A DNA stretch of 33,205 nucleotides from an uncultured Bacteroidota bacterium (GTDB lineage Bacteria > Bacteroidota > Bacteroidia > Flavobacteriales > Flavobacteriaceae): positions 1-33,205 of the forward strand of contig CACJMJ010000010.1 in NCBI GenBank assembly GCA_902594485.1, written 5' to 3'. Positions 9,301 through 17,330 of the stretch are shown piece by piece. The translations under genes were made by a program, and so were the position numbers. Positions within the stretch are counted from its first letter, which is position 1; each line of letters starts with the position of its first letter. The notes under the pieces are model-generated. The model made no database searches and was not told the origin of the DNA. It saw only the letters and a program-made list of their open reading frames with translations.

Positions 9301-9832
9301 AGGAAAGAGCGAGAAAGTAAGAGAAATAGTTCAAAAATTATCTTTTAAATACTCAGATAGATTAAATTATTTTTCTTCGCTTGAGATATTTAATCAATAT
9401 GATGTAGGAGAGGAAATTATTTCAGATATCGAGAGGTTTAGAAACTTAATTGAAACTATTCAAGAATCTGGTGAAAGAGATATTCTAGCTGATCAAATAA
9501 AAAGTTTTATATCAAGCTCTGAGCAGTTTAACTACATATATGGTGAATATGATTATTATATTTCTCTATCAAACTTTTTAGTTTCACTTTTAGAATTAAA
9601 TGAAGTAGAATACTCAATTAGTGTAATTGATAAAGTTGAAGAACAATTGATTAGAAGAGTCTCTGTTTTCTCAAACATTGATGAAGAAGAACAGGTCTAT
9701 TACATAGAGGGCATAACATCTGATATCAACCAGTACAGCAGGCTAATAAATCAAATAGAAGTATATGATAATGATGCATATAATAAATATGATAAGAATC
9801 TAAAAGATATGTTAGCTAGAATGATTGAATAA
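6323..9832 (+). CDS. DUF2723 / GT117-family membrane glycosyltransferase-like protein
   Basis: A 1169-residue polytopic membrane protein. The N-terminus has a membrane segment followed by TASYWDAGEYI (33-43) and VGHPPGAP (50-57), the defining DUF2723 motifs; the acidic D37/E40 pair in the first external loop corresponds in position to the catalytic Asp/Glu of PMT-type (GT-C fold) protein mannosyltransferases. Further helices run to about residue 635. The remainder (about 650-1169) is soluble and ends with TPR-like helical hairpins (GDYEKAEEILDLAF region). The family is widespread in Bacteroidota and is thought to use lipid-linked sugars for glycosylating exported proteins. Donor and acceptor are unknown. 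It follows the secreted propeller gene closely, so co-transcription is likely. Confidence 0.9.
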   Translation: MPETKFRKINNLIGWLLFSVALVTYGLTVEPTASYWDAGEYISTSAKLQVGHPPGAPFFQMMGAVFSMFASSNESIAIAVNFLSVVSSAFVILFLFWSTTLFLKKISKKNNFTNDTNILLSSSIGALAFTFSDSFWFNAVETEVYALAMLFLSATFWCGLRWEKDFNNKRGDKWLLLICFLIGLSFGVHFMAILTIPAIGMIYFFKKYKKITIKNFVLANIISVSILLFIFKLLLPSTLSLFGQLEVFFVNSIGLPFNSGTIIAAFLIVFFFYKSLSYTKIKGMVQANTLILCILFIFIGFSSWLMLPIRSNANTVINENSPSDARTLLAYYRLEQYPKTYLFYGPMFSDIYAPQDEKEPYVDGKPKYERDYKTNKYKIVNYWKDSEINSNSNHRGLIPRLWSSNHAGNYMNFTNPLKFEILDRYKSEEVIVESVNEFKSRELKGELTGDDYNEFFRSLGPYLNISKPSLFDNLNFLFSYQINYMYWRYFLWNFAGRQNDIQGEYNILNGNWISGINFIDQLRLGNQSELSEDQKNNKARNIYFFLPLILGLIGLMYCYKYDIKSFWTLLLLFLFTGLALKFYLNERPFEPRERDYALVGSFYIFSIWIGMGFTAIMNYIHKHENKVSRSIIYVLCIAAVPFLMGYNNWDDHDRSDRYTAQSISKAYLQSIDEDRDAMIFTIGDNDTFALWYAQEIEEFRTDVRTINTSLLATDWYIDQMKRRAYESSPIPSQMEHAQYAFGVRDYIRYENLLDSIRWDINDFVDWVASDNPRTKYRNLITQSGGDTSDYPENALETVFYPTNKIRLPVNKENVIKSGLVKEKDSDLIVDYIDIDLPESIITKNQIMMLDILANNDWERPIYFTGGSYEESEYIWMKDYLQLDGLVYKLVPIKTSIENNPYEMGRIDSDLMYDIVKKWSWGNSESDEIYHDPETRKNSISFRGNLSRLSEELISEGDYEKAEEILDLAFSKMPIDYYGYYSLWTPLIKSYYDIGKSEKVREIVQKLSFKYSDRLNYFSSLEIFNQYDVGEEIISDIERFRNLIETIQESGERDILADQIKSFISSSEQFNYIYGEYDYYISLSNFLVSLLELNEVEYSISVIDKVEEQLIRRVSVFSNIDEEEQVYYIEGITSDINQYSRLINQIEVYDNDAYNKYDKNLKDMLARMIE

Positions 9833-9858
9833 AAAATCTCAACTAATTAATTTTGATT

Positions 9859-10074
9859 ATGATAATAAAATATGATGTTTCTAATGAAATGCAAGATCTA
9901 ATTAATAAGACAATTGAATCAGATGCAGCTAAAAAAGGATTTGGAGTTATTCCAACACAAAAGCAATTTTTAATTGGTGTAATATATTATTGGATTAGAA
10001 AAAACATTCCAGATGTTATAGACGATATTTCTCAGATTGAAGAAATTATGGAGCACAAGTCGTTAAAAAAATAA
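9859..10074 (+). CDS. Small conserved-looking protein of unknown function
   Basis: A 71-residue protein from the ATG at 9859 (MIIKYDVSNEMQD); a TTG two codons earlier is possible but less likely. It is charged and mostly helical, with no signal peptide or membrane segment. A central hydrophobic stretch (FLIGVIYYWIRKNIP, about residues 37-51) and an acidic tail (DDISQIEEIMEHK) are the main features. It starts 26 bp after the GT117 gene on the same strand and ends convergent with the thioredoxin-like gene, 8 bp apart. I do not recognise the family. Confidence 0.65.
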   Translation: MIIKYDVSNEMQDLINKTIESDAAKKGFGVIPTQKQFLIGVIYYWIRKNIPDVIDDISQIEEIMEHKSLKK

Positions 10075-10082
10075 ATTAAAGT

Positions 10083-10382
10083 CTAGTTAAGCTGGTCTTT
10101 CATCAAACTTATTAATGTGTTGGCATCTTGATCTCCACTCTGTCTCCAAACCATTTCTCCAAATTTATAGATCATTAAAGTTGGAATAACTTTAACTCTT
10201 AATGCCTCCGATAATTTAATGTTCTTTTCAGTATTAATTTTAATTACTTTTCCTTTATCCCCTACTGCGGCAGCCACATCCTTTAAAATAGGATGCAGAT
10301 TTGTAGATAGCTCATCATACTCACTAAAGAATACGAGTAATAATGGCTTCTTTTCATCTAATAATTCACCAAACTTGGACAT
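10083..10382 (-). CDS. Thioredoxin-fold protein lacking the CXXC active site
   Basis: A 99-residue protein with the thioredoxin beta-alpha-beta order: LLLVFFSEYDELS (14-26), then KVIKINTEKN, LRVKVIPTLMIYKFGE and a C-terminal helix. The cis-proline motif VIPT is present (about 66-69). Where an active thioredoxin has WCGPC, this protein reads SEYDEL, and it contains no cysteine at all, so it cannot act as a dithiol oxidoreductase. Short CXXC-less thioredoxins of this kind occur in flavobacteria as I recall; a chaperone or scaffold role is possible but unproven. A 14-bp palindrome lies just upstream of the start. Confidence 0.85.
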   Translation of the reverse strand: MSKFGELLDEKKPLLLVFFSEYDELSTNLHPILKDVAAAVGDKGKVIKINTEKNIKLSEALRVKVIPTLMIYKFGEMVWRQSGDQDANTLISLMKDQLN

Positions 10383-10389
10383 ATTTAAA

Positions 10390-10403
10390 CGCTTTTAAAA
10401 GCG
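10390..10403. promoter_or_regulatory. Perfect 14-bp palindrome before the thioredoxin-like gene
   Basis: CGCTTTTAAAAGCG is a perfect palindrome lying 8-21 bp upstream of the minus-strand start codon at 10382. It could be an operator for a dimeric regulator or a small hairpin in the 5' leader covering the initiation region. Confidence 0.35.
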
Positions 10404-10564
10404 AAAGTATAAATTTTTTCTGTTTTAATCCAAAAATTTTTATTGCTATTATCCTGATTAAGAAGAACTTCTACCAAGATCTTTTAATGTTTAATAAAGA
10501 TTTTATAACCTAAAATTCAAGATTATTTAACATTACATATTTATTTGTTTTTGATATTTGACTT

Positions 10565-10990
10565 ATGAAAAAATACTTGATTATTATACTGATATTAGTG
10601 TCGACAACCACAGCTTATTCTCAGAAAATAGGTTATGAATTCCGAACTAATGGAAAAGCATACATATCAACTTCCTATGCTGGTTTTGAAATTAGGCATA
10701 GGACTGATAGAGAAGAGAATAGATTTACTTACAGACATAAATTAATTGATTCTGATAAGTTCACACTTAGTTTACCATTACATTATAAAGTTGAGAAAGA
10801 CCAAGCTACTCTAGAGCCCAGACTTAAGTATCATTTAGAAAAATTTAGTTTTTGGGCTCAAAAAGAATTTAACACCGAAGAAAATATGAATGCTGCATTT
10901 GGTCTAGATATTCCTGTTAAAGATTTCACGTACAGAGTTGGATGGGATTCATCAAATACAGTCAGAGTCAGATTAGTTAAAAAGTTTTAA
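10565..10990 (+). CDS. Small secreted beta-rich protein, possible outer-membrane barrel
   Basis: A 141-residue protein with a clear signal peptide (MKKYLIIILILVSTTTAYSQ, cleavage near 18-20). The mature part of about 120 residues alternates polar and aromatic residues in short segments (FRTNGKAYIS, FEIRHRTD, NRFTYRHKL, FTLSLPLHYKV, FTYRVGWD, VRVRLVKKF) and ends in Phe, as outer-membrane barrel strands usually do. I do not recognise a named family. It is 6 bp upstream of the PiT phosphate transporter and surely co-transcribed with it, which suggests, without proving, a link to phosphate uptake. Confidence 0.7.
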   Translation: MKKYLIIILILVSTTTAYSQKIGYEFRTNGKAYISTSYAGFEIRHRTDREENRFTYRHKLIDSDKFTLSLPLHYKVEKDQATLEPRLKYHLEKFSFWAQKEFNTEENMNAAFGLDIPVKDFTYRVGWDSSNTVRVRLVKKF

Positions 10991-10996
10991 ATTATT

Positions 10997-12601
10997 ATGG
11001 AAAACATTTATTTATTTATATTAATCGCTCTTATAGTATTAGCATTTGCAGACTTAATTGTAGGGGTTAGTAATGATGCTGTAAATTTTTTAAACTCTGC
11101 TATAGGCTCTAAAGTTTTATCATTTAAAACATTGATGATAATTGCCAGCCTAGGGGTCTTCGTTGGTTGCGTTTATTCAAGTGGTATGATGGAAGTTGCA
11201 AGAAAAGGAATATTCAACCCCGGAGAATTTCTATTTAATGAAATTATGATAATTTTTATGGCAGTAATGATTACTGATATTTTAATATTAGATCTATTTA
11301 ATTCATGGGGGCTACCTACATCAACAACAGTTTCTATTGTCTTTGAATTACTTGGAGCATCTGTGGCTATGGCTCTCATTAAAATTGGTGTTGACAATGG
11401 TTCATTCACTGATTTGGCTACTTATATTAATACTTCAAAAGCTACACAAATTATTTTTGGGATATTGTTATCTGTATTTGTAGCTTTTAGTATTGGTGCA
11501 ATTGTTCAGTGGGTTTCAAGGCTACTGTTGTCTTATGATTTTAAAACAAAAGCAACCTGGATTGGTGCGATTTTTGGAGGAATTGCTTTAACCGCAATCT
11601 CATACTTTGTATTGATGAAAGGGATTAAAGGAACTTCATATGCCGGAGAAAGTTTTGACTTAATCGGTGGAATGACCATTAAAGACTTTTTAGAATCTAA
11701 TGTTATTACTATAGTTACATATAGCTCAATTATATGGTCGTTAATTTCATTCTCTTTAATTCGTTTTTTTAATGTTGATATTTATAAAGTAATTATTGGA
11801 GCTGGAACATTTGCTTTAGCGCTTGCTTTTGCAGGAAATGATTTAGTTAATTTTATTGGTGTTCCAATTGCTGCATGGCAGTCTTATGAAGCATGGGTAG
11901 CATCAGGAGTTGCTGCAAACGAATTTAGTATGCAAGTTTTAGCATCAAAAGTTCCTACTCCTAATTTTTTACTTATTATTGCTGGTATAGTTATGGTTGT
12001 TACTCTTTGGTTTTCTAAAAAAGCACGAAGAGTTGTGAAAACTGAGCTTGACTTATCAACTCAAGGTGAGGTCTCAGAGAGATTTAACCCAAACTTTTTA
12101 TCTAGATTTATTGTGATGATAGGATCTTCAATATCAACTTTATTTTCAAAAATTCTCCCTTCCTCAGTTAAGAAAACAATTGAAAAAAGATTTGAAGTTC
12201 CTGAGATATTGACCAGTAAGATAGACACTAGTGATAGACCTGCATTTGATGTAATAAGAGCATCTGTCAATTTAGTTGTTGCAGGTATATTAATTTCTTT
12301 TGCAACATCATATAAACTTCCTTTATCAACAACATATGTCACTTTTATGGTAGCTATGGGAACTTCACTTTCAGATAGAGCATGGGGAAGTGAAAGCGCA
12401 GTCTACAGAGTTTCAGGAGTATTGAACGTCATTGGTGGCTGGTTCCTTACAGCATTATCAGCGTTTAGTATTAGTGCATTAGTTGTGTTTATGATTACCC
12501 AATTAAAATTTATTGGAATACTTTTAGTAATCAGTATTGTAACGTTTTTGATAATAAGAAATCATATAAACTTCAAGAAAAGAGATGAAGTTAAACTCTA
12601 G
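10997..12601 (+). CDS. PiT-family inorganic phosphate transporter
   Basis: A 534-residue inner-membrane protein with the two inverted PiT signature repeats. These are GVSNDAVNFLNSAIGSK (23-39) near the N-terminus and FAGNDLVNFIGVPIAA (about 277-292) in the second half; the Asp-Asn pairs are the substrate and cation site in the family. A second conserved element, LPTSTTVSIVFELLGAS-like, occurs in the first half and KLPLSTTYVTFMVAMGTS in the second. A hydrophilic segment of about 90 residues (about 340-425) separates the halves, as in long PiT proteins. No PhoU/DUF47 partner is adjacent; the only neighbour in the transcript is the small secreted protein 6 bp upstream. Confidence 0.93.
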   Translation: MENIYLFILIALIVLAFADLIVGVSNDAVNFLNSAIGSKVLSFKTLMIIASLGVFVGCVYSSGMMEVARKGIFNPGEFLFNEIMIIFMAVMITDILILDLFNSWGLPTSTTVSIVFELLGASVAMALIKIGVDNGSFTDLATYINTSKATQIIFGILLSVFVAFSIGAIVQWVSRLLLSYDFKTKATWIGAIFGGIALTAISYFVLMKGIKGTSYAGESFDLIGGMTIKDFLESNVITIVTYSSIIWSLISFSLIRFFNVDIYKVIIGAGTFALALAFAGNDLVNFIGVPIAAWQSYEAWVASGVAANEFSMQVLASKVPTPNFLLIIAGIVMVVTLWFSKKARRVVKTELDLSTQGEVSERFNPNFLSRFIVMIGSSISTLFSKILPSSVKKTIEKRFEVPEILTSKIDTSDRPAFDVIRASVNLVVAGILISFATSYKLPLSTTYVTFMVAMGTSLSDRAWGSESAVYRVSGVLNVIGGWFLTALSAFSISALVVFMITQLKFIGILLVISIVTFLIIRNHINFKKRDEVKL

Positions 12602-12675
12602 ATATCTGTTTAAATAATCTTAAGTTTTTTTGAGATGGATGGTATTGTTGATGTGAAGTGCTAGGAAGGTTTGCT

Positions 12676-12756
12676 TTATGCGAAAAGACAAGCCAAAACT
12701 AATAACATACATGCAACTACCAATCTTAATTTAACTATAATATTCATAATTGTCAT
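12676..12756 (-). CDS. Possible 26-residue hydrophobic peptide
   Basis: In the 253-bp gap 12602-12854 the minus strand has a short frame beginning MTIMNIIVKLRLVVACMLLV and ending ACLFA. It looks like a signal or membrane segment with a lipobox-like VLAC only three residues from the end, as in a truncated or miniature lipoprotein. It lies 99 bp downstream of nrdA on the same strand. Its size and AT-rich setting mean it may be chance. Confidence 0.25.
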   Translation of the reverse strand: MTIMNIIVKLRLVVACMLLVLACLFA

Positions 12757-12773
12757 TTATTTTATAACGTAAA

Positions 12774-12827
12774 GTTAACGATAAATTAACAATTAACAAA
12801 CTTTTACATAACATTAAGTTAACATTG
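12774..12827. other. Cluster of TTAAC/GTTAAC motifs downstream of nrdA
   Basis: The sequence between PiT and nrdA contains GTTAAC at both ends of this interval and two further TTAAC copies between them. Its role is unknown: it could be a protein-binding cluster or simple AT-rich sequence. The rest of 12602-12854 shows no recognisable RNA or strong terminator; an imperfect hairpin lies at 12668-12694. Confidence 0.25.
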
Positions 12828-12854
12828 GAATGTAAAGCTTTGATTTAAAATGAA

Positions 12855-15335
12855 TTACGAACCACACATAAGGCAGTCATCATCCTCATTTTCTTTTGAT
12901 TGTGACAAGATTTGCTTTAATTCCTCTGGTGATAATGGCTCAACCGCAACAGGTTTTTCTTTAGATTTTGTTGCAGCTGCTTTTTCTGTTCTTGTAATTT
13001 CTACCTCTCCCACTTCCTCTTTAACAACTTCAGGTTCTACAGAAACTGGAGACTCGACTTCTTTCTTCTTTAAAGTAAATTTAATAGCATCAACAGCAGC
13101 TTTTGTCCTTAAGTAATACATTCCTGTTTTTAAACCTGACTTCCATGCATAAAAGTGCATTGATGTAAGCTTAGACATTGTAGCTCCTTCCATAAATAAA
13201 TTAAGTGATTGAGACTGGTCAATAAAGAATCCTCTATGTCTAGCCATATCGATTATATCCTTCATACTCATTTCCCATACAGTTTTGTATAACTCTTTAA
13301 GGTCATCAGGAATTCCATCAATATCTTGAATAGATCCATTTGCACCCATTAATTCATGTTTCATGTCCTCATTCCAAAGTCCTAATTCAACAAGATCATT
13401 TAATAAGTGTTTGTTTACAATTATAAATTCACCTGATAAAACTCTTCTAGTATAAATGTTTGAAGTATAAGGCTCAAAACATTCGTTGTTACCAAGAATT
13501 TGAGAAGTACTTGCGGTTGGCATTGGTGCAACAAGTAAAGAGTTCCTTACTCCATGTTTAAGGATACTTTTTCTGAGGACTTTCCAATCCCATCTACCAC
13601 TAAGATCCTCATCCTCAACACCCCACATGTTATGCTGCAACTCACCCTTTGAAATTGGGGAGCCTTTATAGGATTCATATACCCCATCTTTTTTTGCCTC
13701 CTCAACAGATGCAGTAAGAGCTGCAAAGTAAATTGTCTCAAAAATTTCTTGATTTAATTCTTTTGCTTTATCAGAAGTGAAAGGAAGCCTCAGCAGTATA
13801 AATGCATCTGCTAAACCCTGAACACCAAGCCCAACAGGTCTATGCCTAAAGTTTGAGTTTTCAGCCTCTTTTACTGGATAATAATTTCTGTCAATAACCT
13901 TATTTAGATTTTTGGTCACTCTAACTGTTACATCAAAAAGTTTTTGATGATTAAATTCCCCATCTTCTACAAACATTGGCAGAGCAATAGATGCAAGATT
14001 ACATACAGCTATCTCGTCTTTAGACGTGTACTCTAATATCTCAGTACATAAATTAGAAGATCTTATCGTACCAAGATTTTTTTGATTTGATTTTCTATTA
14101 CAAGAATCTTTGTAAAGCATGTAAGGAGTTCCTGTTTCAATTTGAGATTCAAGAATCTTTTCCCAAAGCTCTCGTGCTTTTATTGATTTTCTACCTTTAG
14201 ATTGCTTTTCATATTTTAAGTATAATTTATCAAATTCATCTCCATGACAGTCATATAGTCCAGGACACTCGTTTGGACACATTAAAGTCCATTCTTCGTT
14301 ATTTTCAACCCTCTTCATAAATAAGTCCGGCATCCACATTGCATAGAACAGGTCTCTAGCTCTCATTTCCTCTTTACCATGATTTTTCTTTAGGTCTAAG
14401 AAGTCATATATATCAGCGTGCCATGGCTCAATATAAATAGCAAAAGAACCTTTTCTTTTTCCACCACCTTGATCAACATATCTAGCAGTATCATTAAAAA
14501 CTCTTAACATAGGAACAATACCATTAGATGTTCCGTTAGTTCCTGATATGTATGATCCAGTAGATCTAATATTATGAATTGAAAGACCTATACCTCCTGC
14601 TGACTGAGATATTTTAGCAGTTTGTTTTAAAGTATCATATATTCCATCAATACTATCATCTTGCATAGTCAAAAGGAAACATGAAGACATCTGAGGTTTT
14701 GGTGTACCTGCATTAAAAAGGGTTGGTGTAGCATGAGTAAAATATTTCTTTGACATTAGCTCATAAGTATCAATCACCGCATCAATATCATCCAGATGAA
14801 TTCCAACCGAAACTCTCATTAACATGTGTTGTGGTCTTTCTACAATTTTACCATTGATCTTTAAAAGATAGGATCTTTCAAGAGTTTTAAAACCAAAATA
14901 ATCATATCCAAAATCTCTATTATAAATAATTTTTGAATCTAACAGCTCTGCATTTTTCTTAATTACTTTATATACTTCATCTGAAAGAAGAGGAGCTTTT
15001 TTTCCTGTGATCGGGTTTACATAAGTATGTAAATCCTTCATAGTGGATGAAAAAGACTTATTCGTATTTTTATGTAAGTTGGAGACAGAGATTCTAGCTG
15101 CAAGTGAAGCATATTCTGGATGAGTTGTTGTCATTGTTGCAGCAATTTCAGCAGCAAGATTATCCAACTCAGATGTGGTAACACCATCGTAAAGACCTTC
15201 AATAACCCTCATGGCTACCCTAACAGGATCAACAAGCTCGTTGAAACCATAGCAAAGCTTTTTAATCCTTGCGGTTATTTTGTCAAACATTATGGGCTCT
15301 TTCTTCCCGTCTCTTTTAATTACATACATACTCAT
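12855..15335 (-). CDS. nrdA: Ribonucleoside-diphosphate reductase, class Ia large (alpha) subunit
   Basis: An 826-residue catalytic subunit that reduces NDPs to dNDPs. An ATP-cone domain occupies about 1-92 ([17 protein letters not shown]), giving allosteric dATP/ATP control. Active-site residues are in place: C219 in SSCFLLT, N428/C430/E432 in SNLCTEI, C445 in AVCNLAS, and the paired tyrosines of the radical path in MYYLRTKAA. The C-terminal shuttle cysteine pair is present in [10 protein letters not shown] Glu/Lys/Val-rich linker of about 60 residues before that tail makes the protein longer than E. coli NrdA (761). It lies 46 bp downstream of nrdB on the same strand, so nrdB-nrdA form an operon. 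Confidence 0.97.
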   Translation of the reverse strand: MSMYVIKRDGKKEPIMFDKITARIKKLCYGFNELVDPVRVAMRVIEGLYDGVTTSELDNLAAEIAATMTTTHPEYASLAARISVSNLHKNTNKSFSSTMKDLHTYVNPITGKKAPLLSDEVYKVIKKNAELLDSKIIYNRDFGYDYFGFKTLERSYLLKINGKIVERPQHMLMRVSVGIHLDDIDAVIDTYELMSKKYFTHATPTLFNAGTPKPQMSSCFLLTMQDDSIDGIYDTLKQTAKISQSAGGIGLSIHNIRSTGSYISGTNGTSNGIVPMLRVFNDTARYVDQGGGKRKGSFAIYIEPWHADIYDFLDLKKNHGKEEMRARDLFYAMWMPDLFMKRVENNEEWTLMCPNECPGLYDCHGDEFDKLYLKYEKQSKGRKSIKARELWEKILESQIETGTPYMLYKDSCNRKSNQKNLGTIRSSNLCTEILEYTSKDEIAVCNLASIALPMFVEDGEFNHQKLFDVTVRVTKNLNKVIDRNYYPVKEAENSNFRHRPVGLGVQGLADAFILLRLPFTSDKAKELNQEIFETIYFAALTASVEEAKKDGVYESYKGSPISKGELQHNMWGVEDEDLSGRWDWKVLRKSILKHGVRNSLLVAPMPTASTSQILGNNECFEPYTSNIYTRRVLSGEFIIVNKHLLNDLVELGLWNEDMKHELMGANGSIQDIDGIPDDLKELYKTVWEMSMKDIIDMARHRGFFIDQSQSLNLFMEGATMSKLTSMHFYAWKSGLKTGMYYLRTKAAVDAIKFTLKKKEVESPVSVEPEVVKEEVGEVEITRTEKAAATKSKEKPVAVEPLSPEELKQILSQSKENEDDDCLMCGS

Positions 15336-15381
15336 TCCATTACCATATTATATTATCTAAAAAATTATTTAATTGATTATT

Positions 15382-16359
15382 CTAAAAATCGTCGTCAAGA
15401 CCAAAGTTTGACTCGTCTTTTTTATCATTATTTAAAACACCTGCTTTCTGATATTCAGCAACCCTTTTTTCAAAGAAGTTGGTTTTACCTTGAAGGTTAA
15501 TCATATCCATAAAATCAAATGGATTAGAAACATTAAATTCTTTCTCACATCCAAATTGATCTAGAAGTCTATCTGTTACAAACTCTAGATATTGAGTCAT
15601 TAATTTTGCATTCATACCTATTAAACTTACAGGTAAAGATTCCGTTATAAATTCTCTTTCGATGTTTAAAGCATCAAGAAGTATTTCTTTAATTCTTTCC
15701 TTTGGGACCTTATTGATCATATGATTATTATGCAAGTGAACTGCAAAATCACAATGAACTCCTTCATCACGAGAGATTAACTCATTTGAGAATGTAAGAC
15801 CTGGCATAAGACCTCTTTTCTTGAGCCAGAATATTGAACAAAATGAGCCTGAGAAAAACACTCCTTCAACACCTGCAAAAGCAATAAGCCTTTCAGCAAA
15901 AGAATCTGACTCAATCCATTTTAATGCCCAGTCAGCTTTCTTTTTAATTGCAGGAAAATTTTCAATTGCCTTGAACAAAGTATCTTTTTCTTTATCATCC
16001 TTAACATAAGTGTCAATCAACAGTGAATATGTTTCTGAATGTATATTTTCCATCATAATTTGGAATCCATAGAAAAATTTTGCCTCTGAGTATTGAACTT
16101 CGTTTACAAAATTTTCTGCTAAATTCTCATTTACAATACCATCAGATGCAGCAAAAAAGGCAAGAATATGTTTGATAAAATATCTTTCATCATCATTTAA
16201 TTTTGTACTCCAATCATTTAAATCTTGATGTAAATCAATTTCTTCTGCAGTCCAAAAACTTGCTTCACATTTTTTATACCACTCCCATATATCATGATGC
16301 TTAATTGGGAAAATTACAAATCTGTCTTTGTTTTCTTGTAAAAGTGGTTCTTGCTGCAT
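15382..16359 (-). CDS. nrdB: Ribonucleoside-diphosphate reductase, class Ia small (beta) subunit
   Basis: A 325-residue radical-generating subunit. Metal ligands are visible: D73 (AASDGIVNE), E104 and H107 (MENIH), E165 (GVEGVFF), E199 and H202 (DEGVH). The radical tyrosine is Y111 in [11 protein letters not shown], so this is a tyrosyl-radical class Ia enzyme and not an R2c type. The protein resembles mouse R2 more than E. coli NrdB in the segments FWTAEEIDL and [14 protein letters not shown]. The C-terminal peptide FGLDDDF matches the tail that docks on the large subunit. It is the first gene of the nrdB-nrdA operon; the upstream region holds phased T-tracts. Confidence 0.97.
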   Translation of the reverse strand: MQQEPLLQENKDRFVIFPIKHHDIWEWYKKCEASFWTAEEIDLHQDLNDWSTKLNDDERYFIKHILAFFAASDGIVNENLAENFVNEVQYSEAKFFYGFQIMMENIHSETYSLLIDTYVKDDKEKDTLFKAIENFPAIKKKADWALKWIESDSFAERLIAFAGVEGVFFSGSFCSIFWLKKRGLMPGLTFSNELISRDEGVHCDFAVHLHNNHMINKVPKERIKEILLDALNIEREFITESLPVSLIGMNAKLMTQYLEFVTDRLLDQFGCEKEFNVSNPFDFMDMINLQGKTNFFEKRVAEYQKAGVLNNDKKDESNFGLDDDF

Positions 16360-16478
16360 AATAAATAAATTTTGATTTATGATTTTTTAATTACTTCAAA
16401 TATTTAAAATTCTGATGAAAATTGAAAGAGGATTTTTCAAAGATTAACATAAAGTTTTTAACATTAAAAAAGAACAAC

Positions 16479-16500
16479 TTTTTTTAATCTTTTTTTAATC
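16479..16500. repeat. Two perfect 11-bp T-tract repeats upstream of nrdB
   Basis: TTTTTTTAATC occurs twice in tandem, followed at the same period by a further T-run. A/T-tracts repeated at about one helical turn bend DNA. The site lies about 120-140 bp upstream of nrdB and a similar distance before the divergent small gene at 16611. The rest of 16360-16610 is AT-rich with no other clear signal. Confidence 0.6.
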
Positions 16501-16554
16501 TTTTTTCTCTATGATTTGAGCTAGAAAAAAAATAAACTTTTTAAATTTCTTCAA

Positions 16555-16562
16555 TATATTTG
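16555..16562 (+). promoter_or_regulatory. Candidate -7 element for the small membrane protein gene
   Basis: TATATTTG matches TAnnTTTG and lies 48 bp upstream of the ATG at 16611. No -33 TTG is found at the expected spacing; a TTTG at 16515-16518 is too far. Confidence 0.3.
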
Positions 16563-16610
16563 GGGATTAAAATGAATTAAAAAAATATTAATGGTAGCTT
16601 TTTTTAGCTT

Positions 16611-16826
16611 ATGTTTGCATATCAAAAAATGAAAAATCTAGATAAAATTTTATTGTTTTTAACAATTTTGATTGTAGTATTTAATTTAACACAACTAAAT
16701 ATCTATAATTTTTTGGATGATGAAAACAGAATTGCATTAATATGTTTCATTCTTTCATTGTGCGCTCTTATCCTGATCTTAATTTTAATGATTTCAAAAA
16801 AAATAAGGGATAAGTACAATAGCTAA
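16611..16826 (+). CDS. Small two-helix membrane protein, unknown function
   Basis: A 71-residue protein with two hydrophobic helices (about 12-28 and 40-60) separated by a short polar loop (NIYNFLDDENR) and ending in a basic tail (SKKIRDKYNS). The start could be the ATG at 16611 or the one at 16629 (MKNLDKILLF); the latter gives a more typical N-terminus. The stop overlaps the convergent dCMP deaminase gene by 4 bp. No family recognised; base composition is like the neighbours. Confidence 0.6.
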   Translation: MFAYQKMKNLDKILLFLTILIVVFNLTQLNIYNFLDDENRIALICFILSLCALILILILMISKKIRDKYNS

Positions 16827-17242
16827 ATCTCGATAAAATCAACCTCTACGCCTGACTTCAATAAAAATTCAATTCCTGATTGATCTTTGTATTTTTTAGA
16901 GTAAACAATCCTCTTTATACCAGACTGAAAGATAAGCTTACTACATTCCCTACATGGTGATAAAGTAATGTAAAGAGTAGCTCCATTTGTGGACTGAGTA
17001 GAACCAGAAACTTTAGCTATAGCATTTGCCTCTGCATGAAGAACATACCACTTTGTATAACCTTCATCGTCTTCACATGGATTTTCAAATCCAGTTGGTG
17101 TTCCATTGTATCCATCTGATATGATCATCTTATCTTTTACAATTAATGCTCCAACTTGTCTTCTTTTACAATGAGATAGTTTGGACCATTCCTCAGCCAT
17201 TCTGAGATAGGCAATATCATATTTCAATTGTTTATCTTTCAA
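16823..17242 (-). CDS. dCMP deaminase family protein (ComEB-like)
   Basis: A 139-residue zinc-dependent deaminase. The signature is complete: H69-A-E71 (HAEANAI, E71 being the proton shuttle) and P96-C97-x-x-C100 (SPCRECSK). The N-terminal part, MAEEWSKLSHCKRRQVGALIV and DGYNGTPTGFENPCED, is that of the dCMP/deoxycytidylate deaminase group and not of cytidine or guanine deaminases. It converts dCMP to dUMP, feeding dTMP synthesis, which fits the nearby ribonucleotide reductase genes. It is transcribed alone on the minus strand, about 90 bp from the divergent bacilliredoxin gene. Confidence 0.92.
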   Translation of the reverse strand: MKDKQLKYDIAYLRMAEEWSKLSHCKRRQVGALIVKDKMIISDGYNGTPTGFENPCEDDEGYTKWYVLHAEANAIAKVSGSTQSTNGATLYITLSPCRECSKLIFQSGIKRIVYSKKYKDQSGIEFLLKSGVEVDFIEI

Positions 17243-17308
17243 ATTAAGATCTTTAATTATCGATTGCTAAATATAAGTTAATCTGAATTTATTTTTTGAC
17301 TTTCTTTA

Positions 17309-17316
17309 TATATTTG
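17309..17316 (+). promoter_or_regulatory. Candidate -7 element for the bacilliredoxin gene
   Basis: TATATTTG fits TAnnTTTG and ends 14 bp before the ATG at 17331. A TTTTTTG run lies upstream but closer than the usual -33 spacing. Confidence 0.35.
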
Positions 17317-17330
17317 TAAAAAAATAAATA

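Noticed and set aside
12668-12694. Hairpin after the PiT gene as a terminator
   Set aside because: The stem has a mismatch and wobble pairs, and neither strand has a following T-tract.
16823-17242. Idea that the deaminase is a tRNA adenosine or guanine deaminase
   Set aside because: The N-terminal NGTPTGFENPCED segment and the motif spacing fit dCMP deaminase/ComEB.
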